Shown here: positions 41,841 to 53,966 of the stretch, one piece after another | Position numbering within the stretch: the first letter of the stretch is position 1 | How the letters are laid out: every line of letters begins with the position of its first letter | NCBI GenBank assembly: GCA_020073445.1 | Contig: JAIQFE010000007.1 | Span: 1-64,000, forward strand | DNA length: 64,000 bases | Source: Terriglobia bacterium | GTDB lineage: Bacteria > Acidobacteriota > Terriglobia > Bryobacterales > Bryobacteraceae | Reading direction: 5' to 3' | Made by a program: the position numbers and the translations under genes | Notes under the pieces: model-generated | Told to the model about the DNA's origin: nothing | Database searches by the model: none | Seen by the model: the letters and a program-made list of their open reading frames with translations, nothing else

Positions 41841-43016
41841 TTGAGCTCACGCCAGTTCGGGGTGGTGGTTGCGGGCTTCTGCTCATTCCTGCAGATGTAC
41901 TCGACGCAGCCCCTGCTGCCGATGCTGACGGGAATCTTCCACGCCACCAAGATCGCGGTCAGCATGACCGTGACACTTGCCGGACTGGGCGTCGCCGTCG
42001 CCGCTCCCATCGCGGGCATACTCGCGGACAAGATCGGCCGCAAGCGCGTGATCGTGTGGTCCGCTTTCCTGCTGGCCGTTTGCAGCTTTGCGGCGGCGAC
42101 CTCTCCCGGCCTCGGCATGCTGTTGTTCTGGCGATTCTGCCAGGGCCTGTGCACGCCCGGCGTGTTTTCCGTCACGGTCGCCTACATCAATGACGAATGG
42201 GCATCCGGCGGCGCGGGCGCGGTCTTGTCCTCCTATGTCAGCGGAACGGTGCTCGGGGGATTCTCCTGCCGGTTCATCTCCGGCCTGGTCGCCTCACATT
42301 TCGGATGGCGATGGGTGTTCGTGGTGCTCGGTGTGTTGACGCTGGCCGGAGCCGGCGCCATCGCGCGATTACTCGAGCCCGAACGGCACATCCCTCACGC
42401 GGCCAGTTCCATAGGGTCGTGGTTGGCCGCCGCGCACACGCACCTGAAGAACCGCCGGCTGCTGGCCACGTATGTGGTCGGGTTCTGCGTTCTCTTTTCG
42501 CTGGTCGCGACATTCACGTACATCACGTTCTATCTGGCAGCTCCTCCGTTCAACCTTCAACCTGCCGCGCTCGGGTCGATCTTCTTCGTCTACCTGGTGG
42601 GCGCTGCGGTCAATCCGCTGGCGGGCCGCGCGATCGATCGCATCGGACAGCGCAAGGTTCTAGCGTTCGGGATCGGGGCGGGCGTGGCCGGCATCGCGAT
42701 TACTCTGTTGCCCAGCTTGTGGATGGTCGGGCTCGGCTTGACTATTTGCAGCAGCGGGGTCTTCGCGGCGACCACGGCGGCCAACAACTTCGTGGGCGCG
42801 GCGGCCGAGCACAATCGTGCCCTGGCGGTCGGACTATACGCCGCGTTTTACTACGTCGGTGGCAGCTTGGGCGCGGCGATTCCGGGATACTTCTGGGACC
42901 TGGGCGGGTGGCCGGCCTGCGTGGCGTTCATCGCCTGTGTTCAGATCCTGACCGTGGCGATCGCCCTGATGTTTTGGACCGGCCCCGTGCGCGCGGAAGT
43001 GATGATAGCGTCATAA
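41841..43016 (+). CDS. MFS transporter
   Basis: The 391-aa protein has about 12 hydrophobic segments and the MFS motif between helices 2 and 3 (GILADKIGRKRVIVWSAFLL) as well as AVNPLAGRAIDRIGQRKVLA in the second half. It resembles drug/metabolite exporters (YnfM/AraJ-like). It starts with TTG after AGAGG. Substrate is unknown. Confidence 0.85.
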   Translation: MSSRQFGVVVAGFCSFLQMYSTQPLLPMLTGIFHATKIAVSMTVTLAGLGVAVAAPIAGILADKIGRKRVIVWSAFLLAVCSFAAATSPGLGMLLFWRFCQGLCTPGVFSVTVAYINDEWASGGAGAVLSSYVSGTVLGGFSCRFISGLVASHFGWRWVFVVLGVLTLAGAGAIARLLEPERHIPHAASSIGSWLAAAHTHLKNRRLLATYVVGFCVLFSLVATFTYITFYLAAPPFNLQPAALGSIFFVYLVGAAVNPLAGRAIDRIGQRKVLAFGIGAGVAGIAITLLPSLWMVGLGLTICSSGVFAATTAANNFVGAAAEHNRALAVGLYAAFYYVGGSLGAAIPGYFWDLGGWPACVAFIACVQILTVAIALMFWTGPVRAEVMIAS

Positions 43017-43087
43017 ATGCTTCTTATGGGTTGCCCCTCTTGCATTTGCGATTCTTGTGCTGTACTCTTAAGTTCATAGAGACGACG

Positions 43088-43204
43088 ATGTCATTTGCAG
43101 ATCCCAACCAGGCTCTCTCGCGCGGCAACGCGGTCTCTACTGAACTCATTCCTGTATTAGGGCTCGTTCTTATTATTGGGGTCGGTGTAGCCGGCCCCGC
43201 CTGA
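43088..43204 (+). CDS. Leu/Ile/Val-rich leader peptide of the ilv operon
   Basis: A 38-codon reading frame ends 120 bp before ilvB. The peptide begins MSFADPNQALSRG and ends with LIPVLGLVLIIGVGVAGPA: 12 of the last 19 residues are Leu, Ile or Val. A transcription-terminator hairpin starts 30 bp after its stop. Position, composition and hairpin together match the classical leader peptides of branched-chain amino acid attenuators. The alternative is a short membrane peptide. A ribosome binding site is weak (AGAGACG). Confidence 0.75.
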   Translation: MSFADPNQALSRGNAVSTELIPVLGLVLIIGVGVAGPA

Positions 43205-43233
43205 ACGGCTCAAATTCGTAGGGATACGGACTT

Positions 43234-43275
43234 GGCCACTGGCGGGGGAAAGAGACCCCCGGACAGTGGCCTTTT
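43234..43275 (+). terminator. Attenuator: intrinsic terminator ahead of ilvB
   Basis: GGCCACTG (43234-43241) pairs with CAGTGGCC (43264-43271), with an inner CGGGGG/CCCCCG stem (43243-43248 with 43256-43261) and loop AAAGAGA. TTTT follows at 43272-43275. It lies between the leader peptide and ilvB in the direction of transcription. Confidence 0.85.
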
Positions 43276-43323
43276 CCATTTTGGGCGGGTACTTTTGAGT
43301 TTGCGTTTTGGGAGGATGTATAA

Positions 43324-45051
43324 ATGTCGACCAAACTGATGACGGGCGCGCAGGTCGTCCTCGAGTGTTTGCTGCGTGAGAAGGTCGATACCTTCTTCGG
43401 CTATCCGGGCGGCGTGACGCTGCCTTTGTACGACGCGCTTTACGATCACCCGATCAAGCACATCCTGGTTCGCCACGAGCAGAACGCATGCTTCGCGGCC
43501 CAGGGATATGCGCGCGCCACGGGCAAGGTGGGCGTGTGCTGCGCGACTTCTGGTCCCGGCGCCACCAACCTGATCACTGCGCTGGTCGATGCTCTGATGG
43601 ATTCCATTCCAATCGTCGCAATCACCGGCCAGGTGTCGACGAAACTGATCGGCAGCGACGCGTTCCAGGAGGCCGACACGTTCGGCATCACGCGCTCCTG
43701 CACCAAGCACAACTTCATGGTGAAGAAGCTCTCGGAGCTGCCGCAGATTATCCATGAGGCGTTTCATCTCGCGGCTTCCGGCCGTCCCGGCCCAGTGCTG
43801 GTGGATATTCCCAAGGATGTGTTCCAGGCTCAAGGCCACTACACGCCGGTTTCGACCATTCATCTTCCGGGCTATCGTTTGAATACGGAAGGCCACGCAG
43901 GACAGATCCGCCGCGCTGCCGAGATGATCTGGGAATCCGAACGCCCCATGGTTTACGCGGGCGGCGGAATTGTCGCAGCCGAAGCAGCGGACGACTTGCG
44001 CGCTTTCGTCGAGCTGGTGGACATACCGTCGGTCTGCACGCTGATGGGTCTGGGTTCCATGCCCAGCACGCATCCGAACTTCATCAGCATGCCGGGAATG
44101 CACGGCAGCTACGCCGCCAATATGGCGATGACCGAAACCGACCTGTTGATCGCGCTGGGTGTGCGTTTCGACGATCGTGTGACAGGCCGCCTGGCAGCGT
44201 TCGCGCCGCACGCGAAGGTAATCCACGTGGACATCGACCCCGCGGAAATCGGCAAGAACCGCGCCGCGGATATCCCCATCGTAGGCGATGTGAAGAAAGT
44301 TCTGGAGCGTCTGACTCACGAGGTGCGCGATCTCGCGCCCACGATGAAGGCGAAGAATTCCGAAGCTCGCAAGGCCTGGTGGTCGCAGGTCAAAGGCTGG
44401 AAAGCCGAGCACCCGCTGGAGCCTGAAATCTCCACCGACGAGATCAAGCCGCAGCATCTCATTTCCGAAATCGATCGGCTCTCGGGCGGGGAAGCGATCG
44501 TGGCCAGCGACGTCGGCCAGCACCAGATGTGGGGCGCGCAGTTCCTCAAGTTCAACCATCCGCGGCTGTGGCTCAACTCCGGCGGCCTGGGATCGATGGG
44601 CTTCGGCTTGCCGGCAGCCATCGGCGCGCAGTTCGCTCGGCCCGACAAGCTGGTCTTCGCACTGGTCGGCGACGGCGGGTTCCAGATGTCGATTCCTGAG
44701 CTTGCCACCATCGCGAACCACGCGCTGCCGGTCAAGATTATCGTGATGAACAACGGCTACCTGGGCATGGTCCGGCAGTGGCAGGAGTTGTTCTATGCGA
44801 ATCGCCTGAGTTCTGTTCAGCTGGAAGGCTTCCCCGATCCTGAAAAACTGGCGGGCGCCTACGGGTTCCGCGGCCGAACCGTGGAAAGCGTCCGTGAGCT
44901 GCGGGGAGCGCTGGAAGCTGCGGTGAAGGAGCCGGGTCCTTACTTGCTGAACGTGCGCGTGACACCGTTCGAGAACGTATATCCCATGGTTCCGGCCGGC
45001 GGCGCGATCAACGAAATGGTGCTGGGCCCGGTCCAGCCGGTCGCGGTGTAG
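43324..45051 (+). CDS. ilvB: Acetolactate synthase, large subunit
   Basis: The ThDP enzyme condenses two pyruvates, or pyruvate and 2-oxobutyrate, in the first common step of Val, Leu and Ile synthesis. The 575-aa protein has PGGVTLPLYDALYD, the catalytic Glu in VRHEQNACFAAQGYAR, the FAD region, and the ThDP motif GDGGFQMSIPELATIANHAL...NNGYLGMVRQWQ. GGGAGG precedes the start. It is the first structural gene behind the attenuator. Confidence 0.97.
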   Translation: MSTKLMTGAQVVLECLLREKVDTFFGYPGGVTLPLYDALYDHPIKHILVRHEQNACFAAQGYARATGKVGVCCATSGPGATNLITALVDALMDSIPIVAITGQVSTKLIGSDAFQEADTFGITRSCTKHNFMVKKLSELPQIIHEAFHLAASGRPGPVLVDIPKDVFQAQGHYTPVSTIHLPGYRLNTEGHAGQIRRAAEMIWESERPMVYAGGGIVAAEAADDLRAFVELVDIPSVCTLMGLGSMPSTHPNFISMPGMHGSYAANMAMTETDLLIALGVRFDDRVTGRLAAFAPHAKVIHVDIDPAEIGKNRAADIPIVGDVKKVLERLTHEVRDLAPTMKAKNSEARKAWWSQVKGWKAEHPLEPEISTDEIKPQHLISEIDRLSGGEAIVASDVGQHQMWGAQFLKFNHPRLWLNSGGLGSMGFGLPAAIGAQFARPDKLVFALVGDGGFQMSIPELATIANHALPVKIIVMNNGYLGMVRQWQELFYANRLSSVQLEGFPDPEKLAGAYGFRGRTVESVRELRGALEAAVKEPGPYLLNVRVTPFENVYPMVPAGGAINEMVLGPVQPVAV

Positions 45052-45061
45052 CGGAGTTTAC

Positions 45062-45613
45062 ATGCTTCAACTAATTTCAGTTTTGCTCGAGAACAAGCCC
45101 GGTGCACTCATGCGTGTGACCGGCGTACTCGCGGCACGCGGATACAACATCGAAAGCCTGACGGTCGCGCGCACGCTCGATCCGGAGCTCTCGCGCATGA
45201 GTATCGTGGTCGATATCGATTCCAGCCAGCGCGCCCAGGTGATCAAGCAGATCAACAAGCTGGTCAACGTGCTGCAAGTATCGGACCTCACTGAAGGCTC
45301 GGCTGTACGCCGGGAACTCGTGCTCTTGTGGATCGGGACCACGCAGGAAAATCGCATGGCGGTACTCAAGGAAGCTGAGATTTTCGGCGCGAAAGCGGTG
45401 GACAGTTCGGCCGAAGGCTACGCGCTCGAAGCCACGGGCGATCCAGAAAAGCTGGATGCATTTATTCGCACCATGCAGCGGTATGGCGATATCGAAGTAA
45501 CCCGGTCGGGCCTGGTTTCCGTGCCTCTCGAAGCGAAGAAAGTGAAGCTGGCGCCACCGGTTCATAAAGAACACTTAGAAACGGACCACGCGGTCCTAAA
45601 AACTACGGAGTAA
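45062..45613 (+). CDS. ilvN: Acetolactate synthase, regulatory subunit
   Basis: The 183-aa small subunit has an N-terminal ACT domain (LISVLLENKPGALMRVTGVLAARGYNI) with valine-binding positions and the family C-terminal half ending in RYGDIEVTRSGLVS. It activates IlvB and gives feedback inhibition by valine. It follows ilvB by 10 bp. Confidence 0.95.
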   Translation: MLQLISVLLENKPGALMRVTGVLAARGYNIESLTVARTLDPELSRMSIVVDIDSSQRAQVIKQINKLVNVLQVSDLTEGSAVRRELVLLWIGTTQENRMAVLKEAEIFGAKAVDSSAEGYALEATGDPEKLDAFIRTMQRYGDIEVTRSGLVSVPLEAKKVKLAPPVHKEHLETDHAVLKTTE

Positions 45614-45623
45614 ACCCAAGTAA

Positions 45624-46646
<1,023 letters not shown>

Positions 46647-46652
46647 CCCAAT

Positions 46653-48251
<1,599 letters not shown>

Positions 48252-48283
48252 GGCCGGCATCCTAAGTCCCCAATAGTGCTCCA

Positions 48284-48300
48284 GGGCTAAAGAAAAGCCC
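48284..48300. terminator. Weak hairpin after cimA
   Basis: GGGCT and AGCCC flank AAAGAAA. There is no T-run, so it is at best a weak terminator in the 122-bp gap. Confidence 0.3.
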
Positions 48301-48373
48301 CTCACCTAGGCAAGATCCCTACGTATTGCCTAAGGCGTTTACTGCGTAGTATTTTAAACGCCCCGACGGCACA

Positions 48374-50923
48374 ATGGAATCGATGTCATGGTCGGATGAC
48401 ACCCGGTGTCTCTATTGCGAGGGCAGGCTCCCGCTCTATCGCAAAATCACACACGGGCAATTCTGTTCCAGCGCGCACCGCAAGGCGTACTGGCAAGAAC
48501 ATGAGCGCTTAGCCGTCGAGCGCCTCCATCAGACCCACAGTTCGCTCCGGTCCTATCGCTCTCTTGAAGTTCAGCAGGAAGTAGAAGTCCAGCAGGAAGC
48601 TTTCCAGGAAGCGGCCTCCTACCCCGAGCTGGAATCCGTGACCCAAACGCAGGTCGCGACCCATCCCGAGCTGGAAATGGACCTGGATCTGGATCCGACT
48701 CCCTCGTTCGACGTGAACCTGTATCCGATTCCCGAAGTGAGCGAGCCTCCCATGGCCGCGTCCGAATTGCTCGCGCTGCTGGGACCTGGGTTTACCGTCG
48801 TGGGGGGCAGCGCGCCGGAACTGCTCGCCGCCGATCCGTTCGAATACGAGACCACGCTTCAGCCGGTGTCGCCGTCACATCCGAGCAGCCTTGGGACAAG
48901 CCCGCTGCCGGCAAACCTGCCGGTAGCCGTATGGTCTTATATTGGTTCGCGGCCGTCGGACGTCAAGAAAGCCGCTGGTTCGGCCAGCGTGGAATGTGAA
49001 GTCGAGGTTTGCCATCCACGTTCGCCAGAGCCCGCAGTGAGTGTGCGCGCGGCCGGCCGCATCGGATTGCCGCTCACGGCTGCTCAAGGAACCCGCACGG
49101 CAGGCGCCTCTGCAACCGGATCGCGCCTCCAGGTTCTGCAGATGGAGCCTGCAGTCGTAACCTCGGTCGAGCTGGAAGTTCCCCTGCAGAGCGATGTGCT
49201 GCTCCAATTGCTCGACCAGCAGATGCCGCATCCGGATCAGATGCAGGAGCTCGGTTCGTTCGCGGCGCATCAGCAGGCTTGGGTCCCGGCCTGTCCGCCG
49301 CCACAGCAGTTCGATGCGACTCCCGGCACCCTGTTGCCAGCGGCAGCATCGCCAGCCGGAACGCCTGAATATCAACTTGTTTCCAGCACGGAACTGCTGG
49401 AGCTCTCCGCAGTCGTGCTGCCGGCCCAAGGAACGGCTGTAGGCCGCACCGCGATTTCCGAGATTGCCGTAAATCCGCAGACCGGGCTTGCCGCCGCGGC
49501 GATGCCGCCCGCGCAGGCGCCCGGGTTCCAGATGGACATGGCGGGTCTCCAGAGCCTTCTCTCGAACCTGTCGCGGCCGGTGCCAGGAACGTTCGCCCGT
49601 CAAGCGAACAACTTCCCGTCGTTCGACCTTTCGAAGGGCACTTCGCCGGATGTCACCTCGTCTAGCCTGACTTCGCTCGCTCGGGAAGCTTCCGCCTATC
49701 AGATGGACCTGGCGGGACTCCTACCTCTCCGTTCGAACTCGACACGGCCTGCGCAAGGAGTGTTCGCGCGTCAAACCGCCGAATCCCTGGCGTTCGATCT
49801 TTCCATGGGAGTCTCGTCGGATGTCACCTATCCGCGCATGGTCTCCATGGGCGCCCTCGTTGAGACTATTGAGCCGCCGCTGTTCGCAGGGATGCTGCCG
49901 CTGACTTTCGCCCGGAAACGCAGAGCGGCCGCGGACGCCCCGCAGGTTGAGCCGATAGCGCGCTTGCTGCCGCAGGCTGTGGAAACCCATCCGATGCTTC
50001 CAGTCTCCGGACTCGAGCCACTGGATCGAAAAACGCCTCAGGAAGAGCTTCGGCAGCCGGGAAACGGTATCGGCTCGCTCATGCGTGGCGACGGGCTCGG
50101 CAAGCTGGAACCGGCCTGGGCCCACGCGACTGGATTCTGGAATCACGCGCCGCGCGATCTGAAACTTCTGCTATTCGCGATTCCGGCGCTGCTCGCACTG
50201 GTGTTCCATCCGGGGTTGCCGCGGGTGGCCTTCGCCGCGCCGCAAAGCTCCACCAATTTGAGCGGCGGTTTCAAGCGTGTACTGGGTACGGAGTGGATGA
50301 ACGTCCGCCAGACCCTGGAAAATCGCGCCGCTGTGGCGTTGGACGAGGATTTCCGTTCCGGCCTGGATAATTGGGCCAGCCCGGGCGGTTCCACCACAGA
50401 ATGGTCCTTCGACCAGACTGGATTCGTGCGGCCCGGCCCGCTGGCGCTCTACCGGCCTTCCGTGAATCTGACCGACTACCAGGTACAGTTCCTGGGTCTG
50501 ATCGACAAGAAGGCTTTGAGCTGGGTGGTGCGCGCCGCGGATTTCGAAAACTTTTACGTGGTGAAGCTGGAGGTTTTGAAACCCGGCCCGATGCCGACCA
50601 TCGGCCTGACTCGCTATGCCGTGATCAACGGCAAGGCTCGGGACCGCCACGACGTCGCCATTCCTCTTAGCGTTCGCGCCGATACGGTTTACCGGGTGCT
50701 GATGAATGTGCAGGGAAACGATTTTTCGGTAGAGGTTCAGGGGCAAATTGCCGATAGTTGGACAGAGACCCGTTTGCCGAGGGGCGGAATCGGGTTCTTT
50801 ACTGCAAGCGGTGAGGCGAGCCGCCTGCGTTGGATGCAGATTACGCATCAATACGACATGTTAGGACGCCTGTGCGCTTACTTGGCGCCTTACGACACTA
50901 CAAACGGGAGCTGGCAACCATGA
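48374..50923 (+). CDS. Large protein with zinc-finger-like start, repeats and glucanase-like C-terminus
   Basis: The 849-aa protein is not assigned to a family. It starts with a cysteine cluster (CLYCEGRLPL...FCSSAHRKAYWQEH), reminiscent of short zinc ribbons. The middle (about 60-590) is low-complexity and rich in Pro/Glu/Ala/Ser, with a 57-residue imperfect repeat pair near 385 and 442 (FQMDMAGLQSLLSNLSRP, YQMDLAGLLPLRSNSTRP). A membrane helix near 597-613 (LKLLLFAIPALLALVFHPG) precedes a C-terminal domain (about 655-835) of concanavalin/DUF1080-like beta-jelly-roll type. The next gene overlaps by 4 bp. Confidence 0.75.
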   Translation: MESMSWSDDTRCLYCEGRLPLYRKITHGQFCSSAHRKAYWQEHERLAVERLHQTHSSLRSYRSLEVQQEVEVQQEAFQEAASYPELESVTQTQVATHPELEMDLDLDPTPSFDVNLYPIPEVSEPPMAASELLALLGPGFTVVGGSAPELLAADPFEYETTLQPVSPSHPSSLGTSPLPANLPVAVWSYIGSRPSDVKKAAGSASVECEVEVCHPRSPEPAVSVRAAGRIGLPLTAAQGTRTAGASATGSRLQVLQMEPAVVTSVELEVPLQSDVLLQLLDQQMPHPDQMQELGSFAAHQQAWVPACPPPQQFDATPGTLLPAAASPAGTPEYQLVSSTELLELSAVVLPAQGTAVGRTAISEIAVNPQTGLAAAAMPPAQAPGFQMDMAGLQSLLSNLSRPVPGTFARQANNFPSFDLSKGTSPDVTSSSLTSLAREASAYQMDLAGLLPLRSNSTRPAQGVFARQTAESLAFDLSMGVSSDVTYPRMVSMGALVETIEPPLFAGMLPLTFARKRRAAADAPQVEPIARLLPQAVETHPMLPVSGLEPLDRKTPQEELRQPGNGIGSLMRGDGLGKLEPAWAHATGFWNHAPRDLKLLLFAIPALLALVFHPGLPRVAFAAPQSSTNLSGGFKRVLGTEWMNVRQTLENRAAVALDEDFRSGLDNWASPGGSTTEWSFDQTGFVRPGPLALYRPSVNLTDYQVQFLGLIDKKALSWVVRAADFENFYVVKLEVLKPGPMPTIGLTRYAVINGKARDRHDVAIPLSVRADTVYRVLMNVQGNDFSVEVQGQIADSWTETRLPRGGIGFFTASGEASRLRWMQITHQYDMLGRLCAYLAPYDTTNGSWQP

Positions 50924-52527
50924 GTGGAAAAAAGAAAACAGACGCGGCATCGGGATCCGCAAAAGCACAACCGGTATCGGCGTCTCTGGCGCGAGCCGTG
51001 TCCTTGCACCTGGAAGGTAAGCGCAAGGAAGCTTTGCGCGAGCTCAACACCGCCATCGAGAACGGCGAGCAGGGCGCGGATATCTACGCCGCCAAAGGCC
51101 ACATCCAGTTCGAGCTGGAGCAGTATGACGACGCCGTGAAGACTTACGAGAAACTGCTCGGCGCCGCTCCGCAGCATCCCACCGCGAACTTCAATCTAGG
51201 GATCTGTTACGAGAAGCTCGGCCGCTGGCAGGAAGCTTCGGATTCGTTCCAGAAGGCCCTTGAGGTGGACCCGCAGCGCGAGGAAGCGAATCTCGGCTGG
51301 GGCATTTGCCTGCTTCGCCAGGAGAAACCCGAGCCGGCGATCGCCTGCTTCGACAAGGTCCTCGCCTCGAACCCCGAGCATGAGACCGCATTGTTCGGCA
51401 AGGCCGTCGCCCTGCAATTGCTGTGGAAGTTCGACGAAGCCACCAGCCTGTACACCAAGATTCTGGCCAAGAATCCGCAATCGGAAGAGTGCCTGGTGAA
51501 CCTGATCACCATCGGCATGGCCCGCAAGGAAGTCGCCGCGATCCAGGAATACTCCGAGCGGCTGTTGTCCATGCGTCCGCACTCGCAGGCCGCCCTCGAA
51601 GGCCTGGCCACCTGCGCGTTCCACTCGAATGACTTCGAGGCGGCTGCGCGCTATTGCGAGAAGTTAGTCGAATTTACTCCGGATCACTTCGAGCGCTGGT
51701 TTAACCTCGGCGTGGCTCAGCAGAAGTGCGGACGCACCGATGCTGCCGCCAAGGCTTATGGCGAAGCCGTTCGCATCCGTCCCGATGCCAAGCAGGCCCA
51801 TGTCAACCTCGGAATCGTCCTGCAGGAAAAGGGCGACCTGAAGGCCGCGCGCGAGAATTACGAACGCGCTCTGCAAATCGCGCCCGATCTGGCGGACGTG
51901 ATCTACAACCTGGCCAGCGTGCTCGAACAGCAGGGCCAGAAGGAACAAGCCGAGCAGCTGTACGCGAAGCTCCTGGCGCGGAATCCCGAGTGGGAAGACG
52001 CCTGGTTCCGCTTGGGCTACCTGCGTCTGCAGCGCGACGACCATCGCGGGGCTGCCGAAGCCTTCCAGAACTGCGTCCGGAAGCGGACTCCGTGGCCGGA
52101 AGCGCAGTTGAACCTGGGTCTGGCGCACTGGAAGCTCGGCATGCACGAAGAAGCCGCGAAGGCTTTCCAAGCGGTGCTCGAAACCGATCCGTCGTCCCTC
52201 GACGCGATGCGCGGTCTGGCCGCCATGGCTGTCGAGCGCGAGGATCTGCCGAAAGCCCTCGATCTCCAGGCCAAGCTCATCGAATCCGGCGAGCGCACTC
52301 CGGAGCTGTTCTACAACACCGGCTTATTGCTACAGAAGTCCGGCCAGTTGGATGACGCGATCAAGTTGTACAAGGAAGCGCTCACCGAGCGTCCCAACTT
52401 CGCCGAGGCGCTGCTCAACCTGGGCCACGCGCTGAAAGCCAAGGGATCGGTCGACGAAGCGCGCGACTACTGGCGTCAGGCTCTCCAGCAGAAACCCGAG
52501 CTGGCCGCGGGCTACTTCCAGGCTTAG
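50920..52527 (+). CDS. Tetratricopeptide repeat protein
   Basis: The 535-aa protein is almost entirely TPR-like helix pairs of about 34 residues (roughly 13-15 units), for example YAAKGHIQFELEQYDDAVKT, NFNLGICYEKLGRWQEASDS and HVNLGIVLQEKGDLKAAREN. There is no signal peptide; the N-terminus is Lys/Ala-rich. It is translationally coupled (ATGA) to the preceding 849-aa protein, so the two may form a complex at the membrane. Confidence 0.88.
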   Translation: MSGKKKTDAASGSAKAQPVSASLARAVSLHLEGKRKEALRELNTAIENGEQGADIYAAKGHIQFELEQYDDAVKTYEKLLGAAPQHPTANFNLGICYEKLGRWQEASDSFQKALEVDPQREEANLGWGICLLRQEKPEPAIACFDKVLASNPEHETALFGKAVALQLLWKFDEATSLYTKILAKNPQSEECLVNLITIGMARKEVAAIQEYSERLLSMRPHSQAALEGLATCAFHSNDFEAAARYCEKLVEFTPDHFERWFNLGVAQQKCGRTDAAAKAYGEAVRIRPDAKQAHVNLGIVLQEKGDLKAARENYERALQIAPDLADVIYNLASVLEQQGQKEQAEQLYAKLLARNPEWEDAWFRLGYLRLQRDDHRGAAEAFQNCVRKRTPWPEAQLNLGLAHWKLGMHEEAAKAFQAVLETDPSSLDAMRGLAAMAVEREDLPKALDLQAKLIESGERTPELFYNTGLLLQKSGQLDDAIKLYKEALTERPNFAEALLNLGHALKAKGSVDEARDYWRQALQQKPELAAGYFQA

Positions 52528-52549
52528 AACAGTGGGGCAGGTGATCTAG

Positions 52550-53920
52550 TCACCTGCCGACCATCTTCATCGGATCGAGCAGCTCAGCCAGCCTGTGCTG
52601 CTCGATTCCACTTTGTTCCTTCGCGACTTCGCGGATCGTCCGACCGGATTCATACGCGATCTTAGCGAGCGCCGCTGCGCGTTCGTAGCCGATTTCTGGT
52701 GTCAGCGCCGTTGCCAGCGCCAGCGACTGTTCAATGGTGTCCCGCAGCCGGGATTCGTTCGCCTCCAGCCCCGCGATACAACGGTCAGCGAAATTTCGCG
52801 AAGCCGCGGCCAGCAGCTCGATCGACTCCAGGACGTCATAAGCGATCACCGGCATCATCGTGTTCAGCTCGAACGCCCCCGCCGCTGCGGCCCAGCTGAT
52901 CGTCGCGTCATGTCCGATGACCTGCGCGCACACCATCAGCACGCTTTCGGCGATCACGGGATTCACTTTGCCCGGCATGATGCTCGATCCCGGCTGAACT
53001 TCGGGCAGATGCAGCTCGCCTAATCCGCAGCGCGGTCCCGATCCCAACCAGCGAATGTCGTTCGTGATTTTCGTCAGCGCGATCGCGTAGCTCTTGAGGG
53101 CGCCGCTGAGAAACACCACTGCATCACGGGCCGCCTGCGCCTCGAAATGATTCTGGGCTTCGCGGAACGGCAGCCCGGTTCGCTCTGTAATGATGGCCAA
53201 GGCAGCTTGCGCAAATCCCGGAGCGGCATTGAGGCCCGAGCCAAGGGCCGTGCCACCCAACGGAAGCTCATAGACACCCTCCAGAGCCTGCCGGATTCGT
53301 GCCTGCGACGACTCTACCTGCCGGGCATACCCTCCGAACTCCTGTCCCAGCCGCATCGGCACGGCGTCCTGCAAGTGCGTCCGGCCGATCTTGAGGATCC
53401 CCCAGAACTGTTGCCGGTTGCCATCGAGCGCATGATGAAGCGTGTCCATTGCGGGCAGCAGCGTTTCATGCGCGGTTCGCGCTACGGCGATGTGCAGCGC
53501 GGTTGGGAATACATCGTTGCTCGATTGGCTGCGGTTGACATGATCGTTGGGATGTACGTGTTTACCCAGTAACGCCGTCGCCCGTGTGGCGATCACTTCA
53601 TTGGCATTCATGTTCGTGGAAGTGCCACTGCCGGTTTGGAACACGTCCACGACGAATTGGGAATCGTGGCGGCCGTCCATCACTTCCTGCGCTGCGGTCT
53701 CGATGGCGCCGGCAAGCGGCGGGGGCAGGGTACCGGTCCGCCGGTTCGCCTGCGCTGCCGCGAACTTCACCAGTCCGAGCGCGCCGAGGAATGCGCGTCC
53801 GAATCGCATCCGGCTGATCGGAAAATTCTCGACCGCGCGCTGGGTTTCGGCGCCGTACAAGGCGTCAGCCGGAACGCGCACTTCGCCCATGGTGTCATGT
53901 TCGGTTCGGAATTCGCTCAT
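52550..53920 (-). CDS. fumC: Class II fumarate hydratase
   Basis: FumC hydrates fumarate to malate in the citric acid cycle. The 456-aa protein has the fumarase/aspartase signature GSSIMPGKVNPVIAES (about 315-330), the GSGTSTNMNANEVI and GRTHLQDAVPMRLGQEF blocks. The iron-free class II form is stable in oxygen. It is divergent from the arsR operon with 89 bp between, which holds the regulatory sites described below. Confidence 0.96.
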   Translation of the reverse strand: MSEFRTEHDTMGEVRVPADALYGAETQRAVENFPISRMRFGRAFLGALGLVKFAAAQANRRTGTLPPPLAGAIETAAQEVMDGRHDSQFVVDVFQTGSGTSTNMNANEVIATRATALLGKHVHPNDHVNRSQSSNDVFPTALHIAVARTAHETLLPAMDTLHHALDGNRQQFWGILKIGRTHLQDAVPMRLGQEFGGYARQVESSQARIRQALEGVYELPLGGTALGSGLNAAPGFAQAALAIITERTGLPFREAQNHFEAQAARDAVVFLSGALKSYAIALTKITNDIRWLGSGPRCGLGELHLPEVQPGSSIMPGKVNPVIAESVLMVCAQVIGHDATISWAAAAGAFELNTMMPVIAYDVLESIELLAAASRNFADRCIAGLEANESRLRDTIEQSLALATALTPEIGYERAAALAKIAYESGRTIREVAKEQSGIEQHRLAELLDPMKMVGR

Positions 53921-53936
53921 GCCTCCATTAAAGCTC

Positions 53937-53966
53937 TTGACAACCCGTCGACTTGGCGGGTATATT
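53937..53966 (+). promoter_or_regulatory. Sigma-70-type promoter of the arsR operon
   Basis: TTGACA at 53937-53942 and TATATT at 53961-53966 are separated by 18 bases, close to consensus. They point toward arsR, 44 bp ahead of its ATG. Confidence 0.75.
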
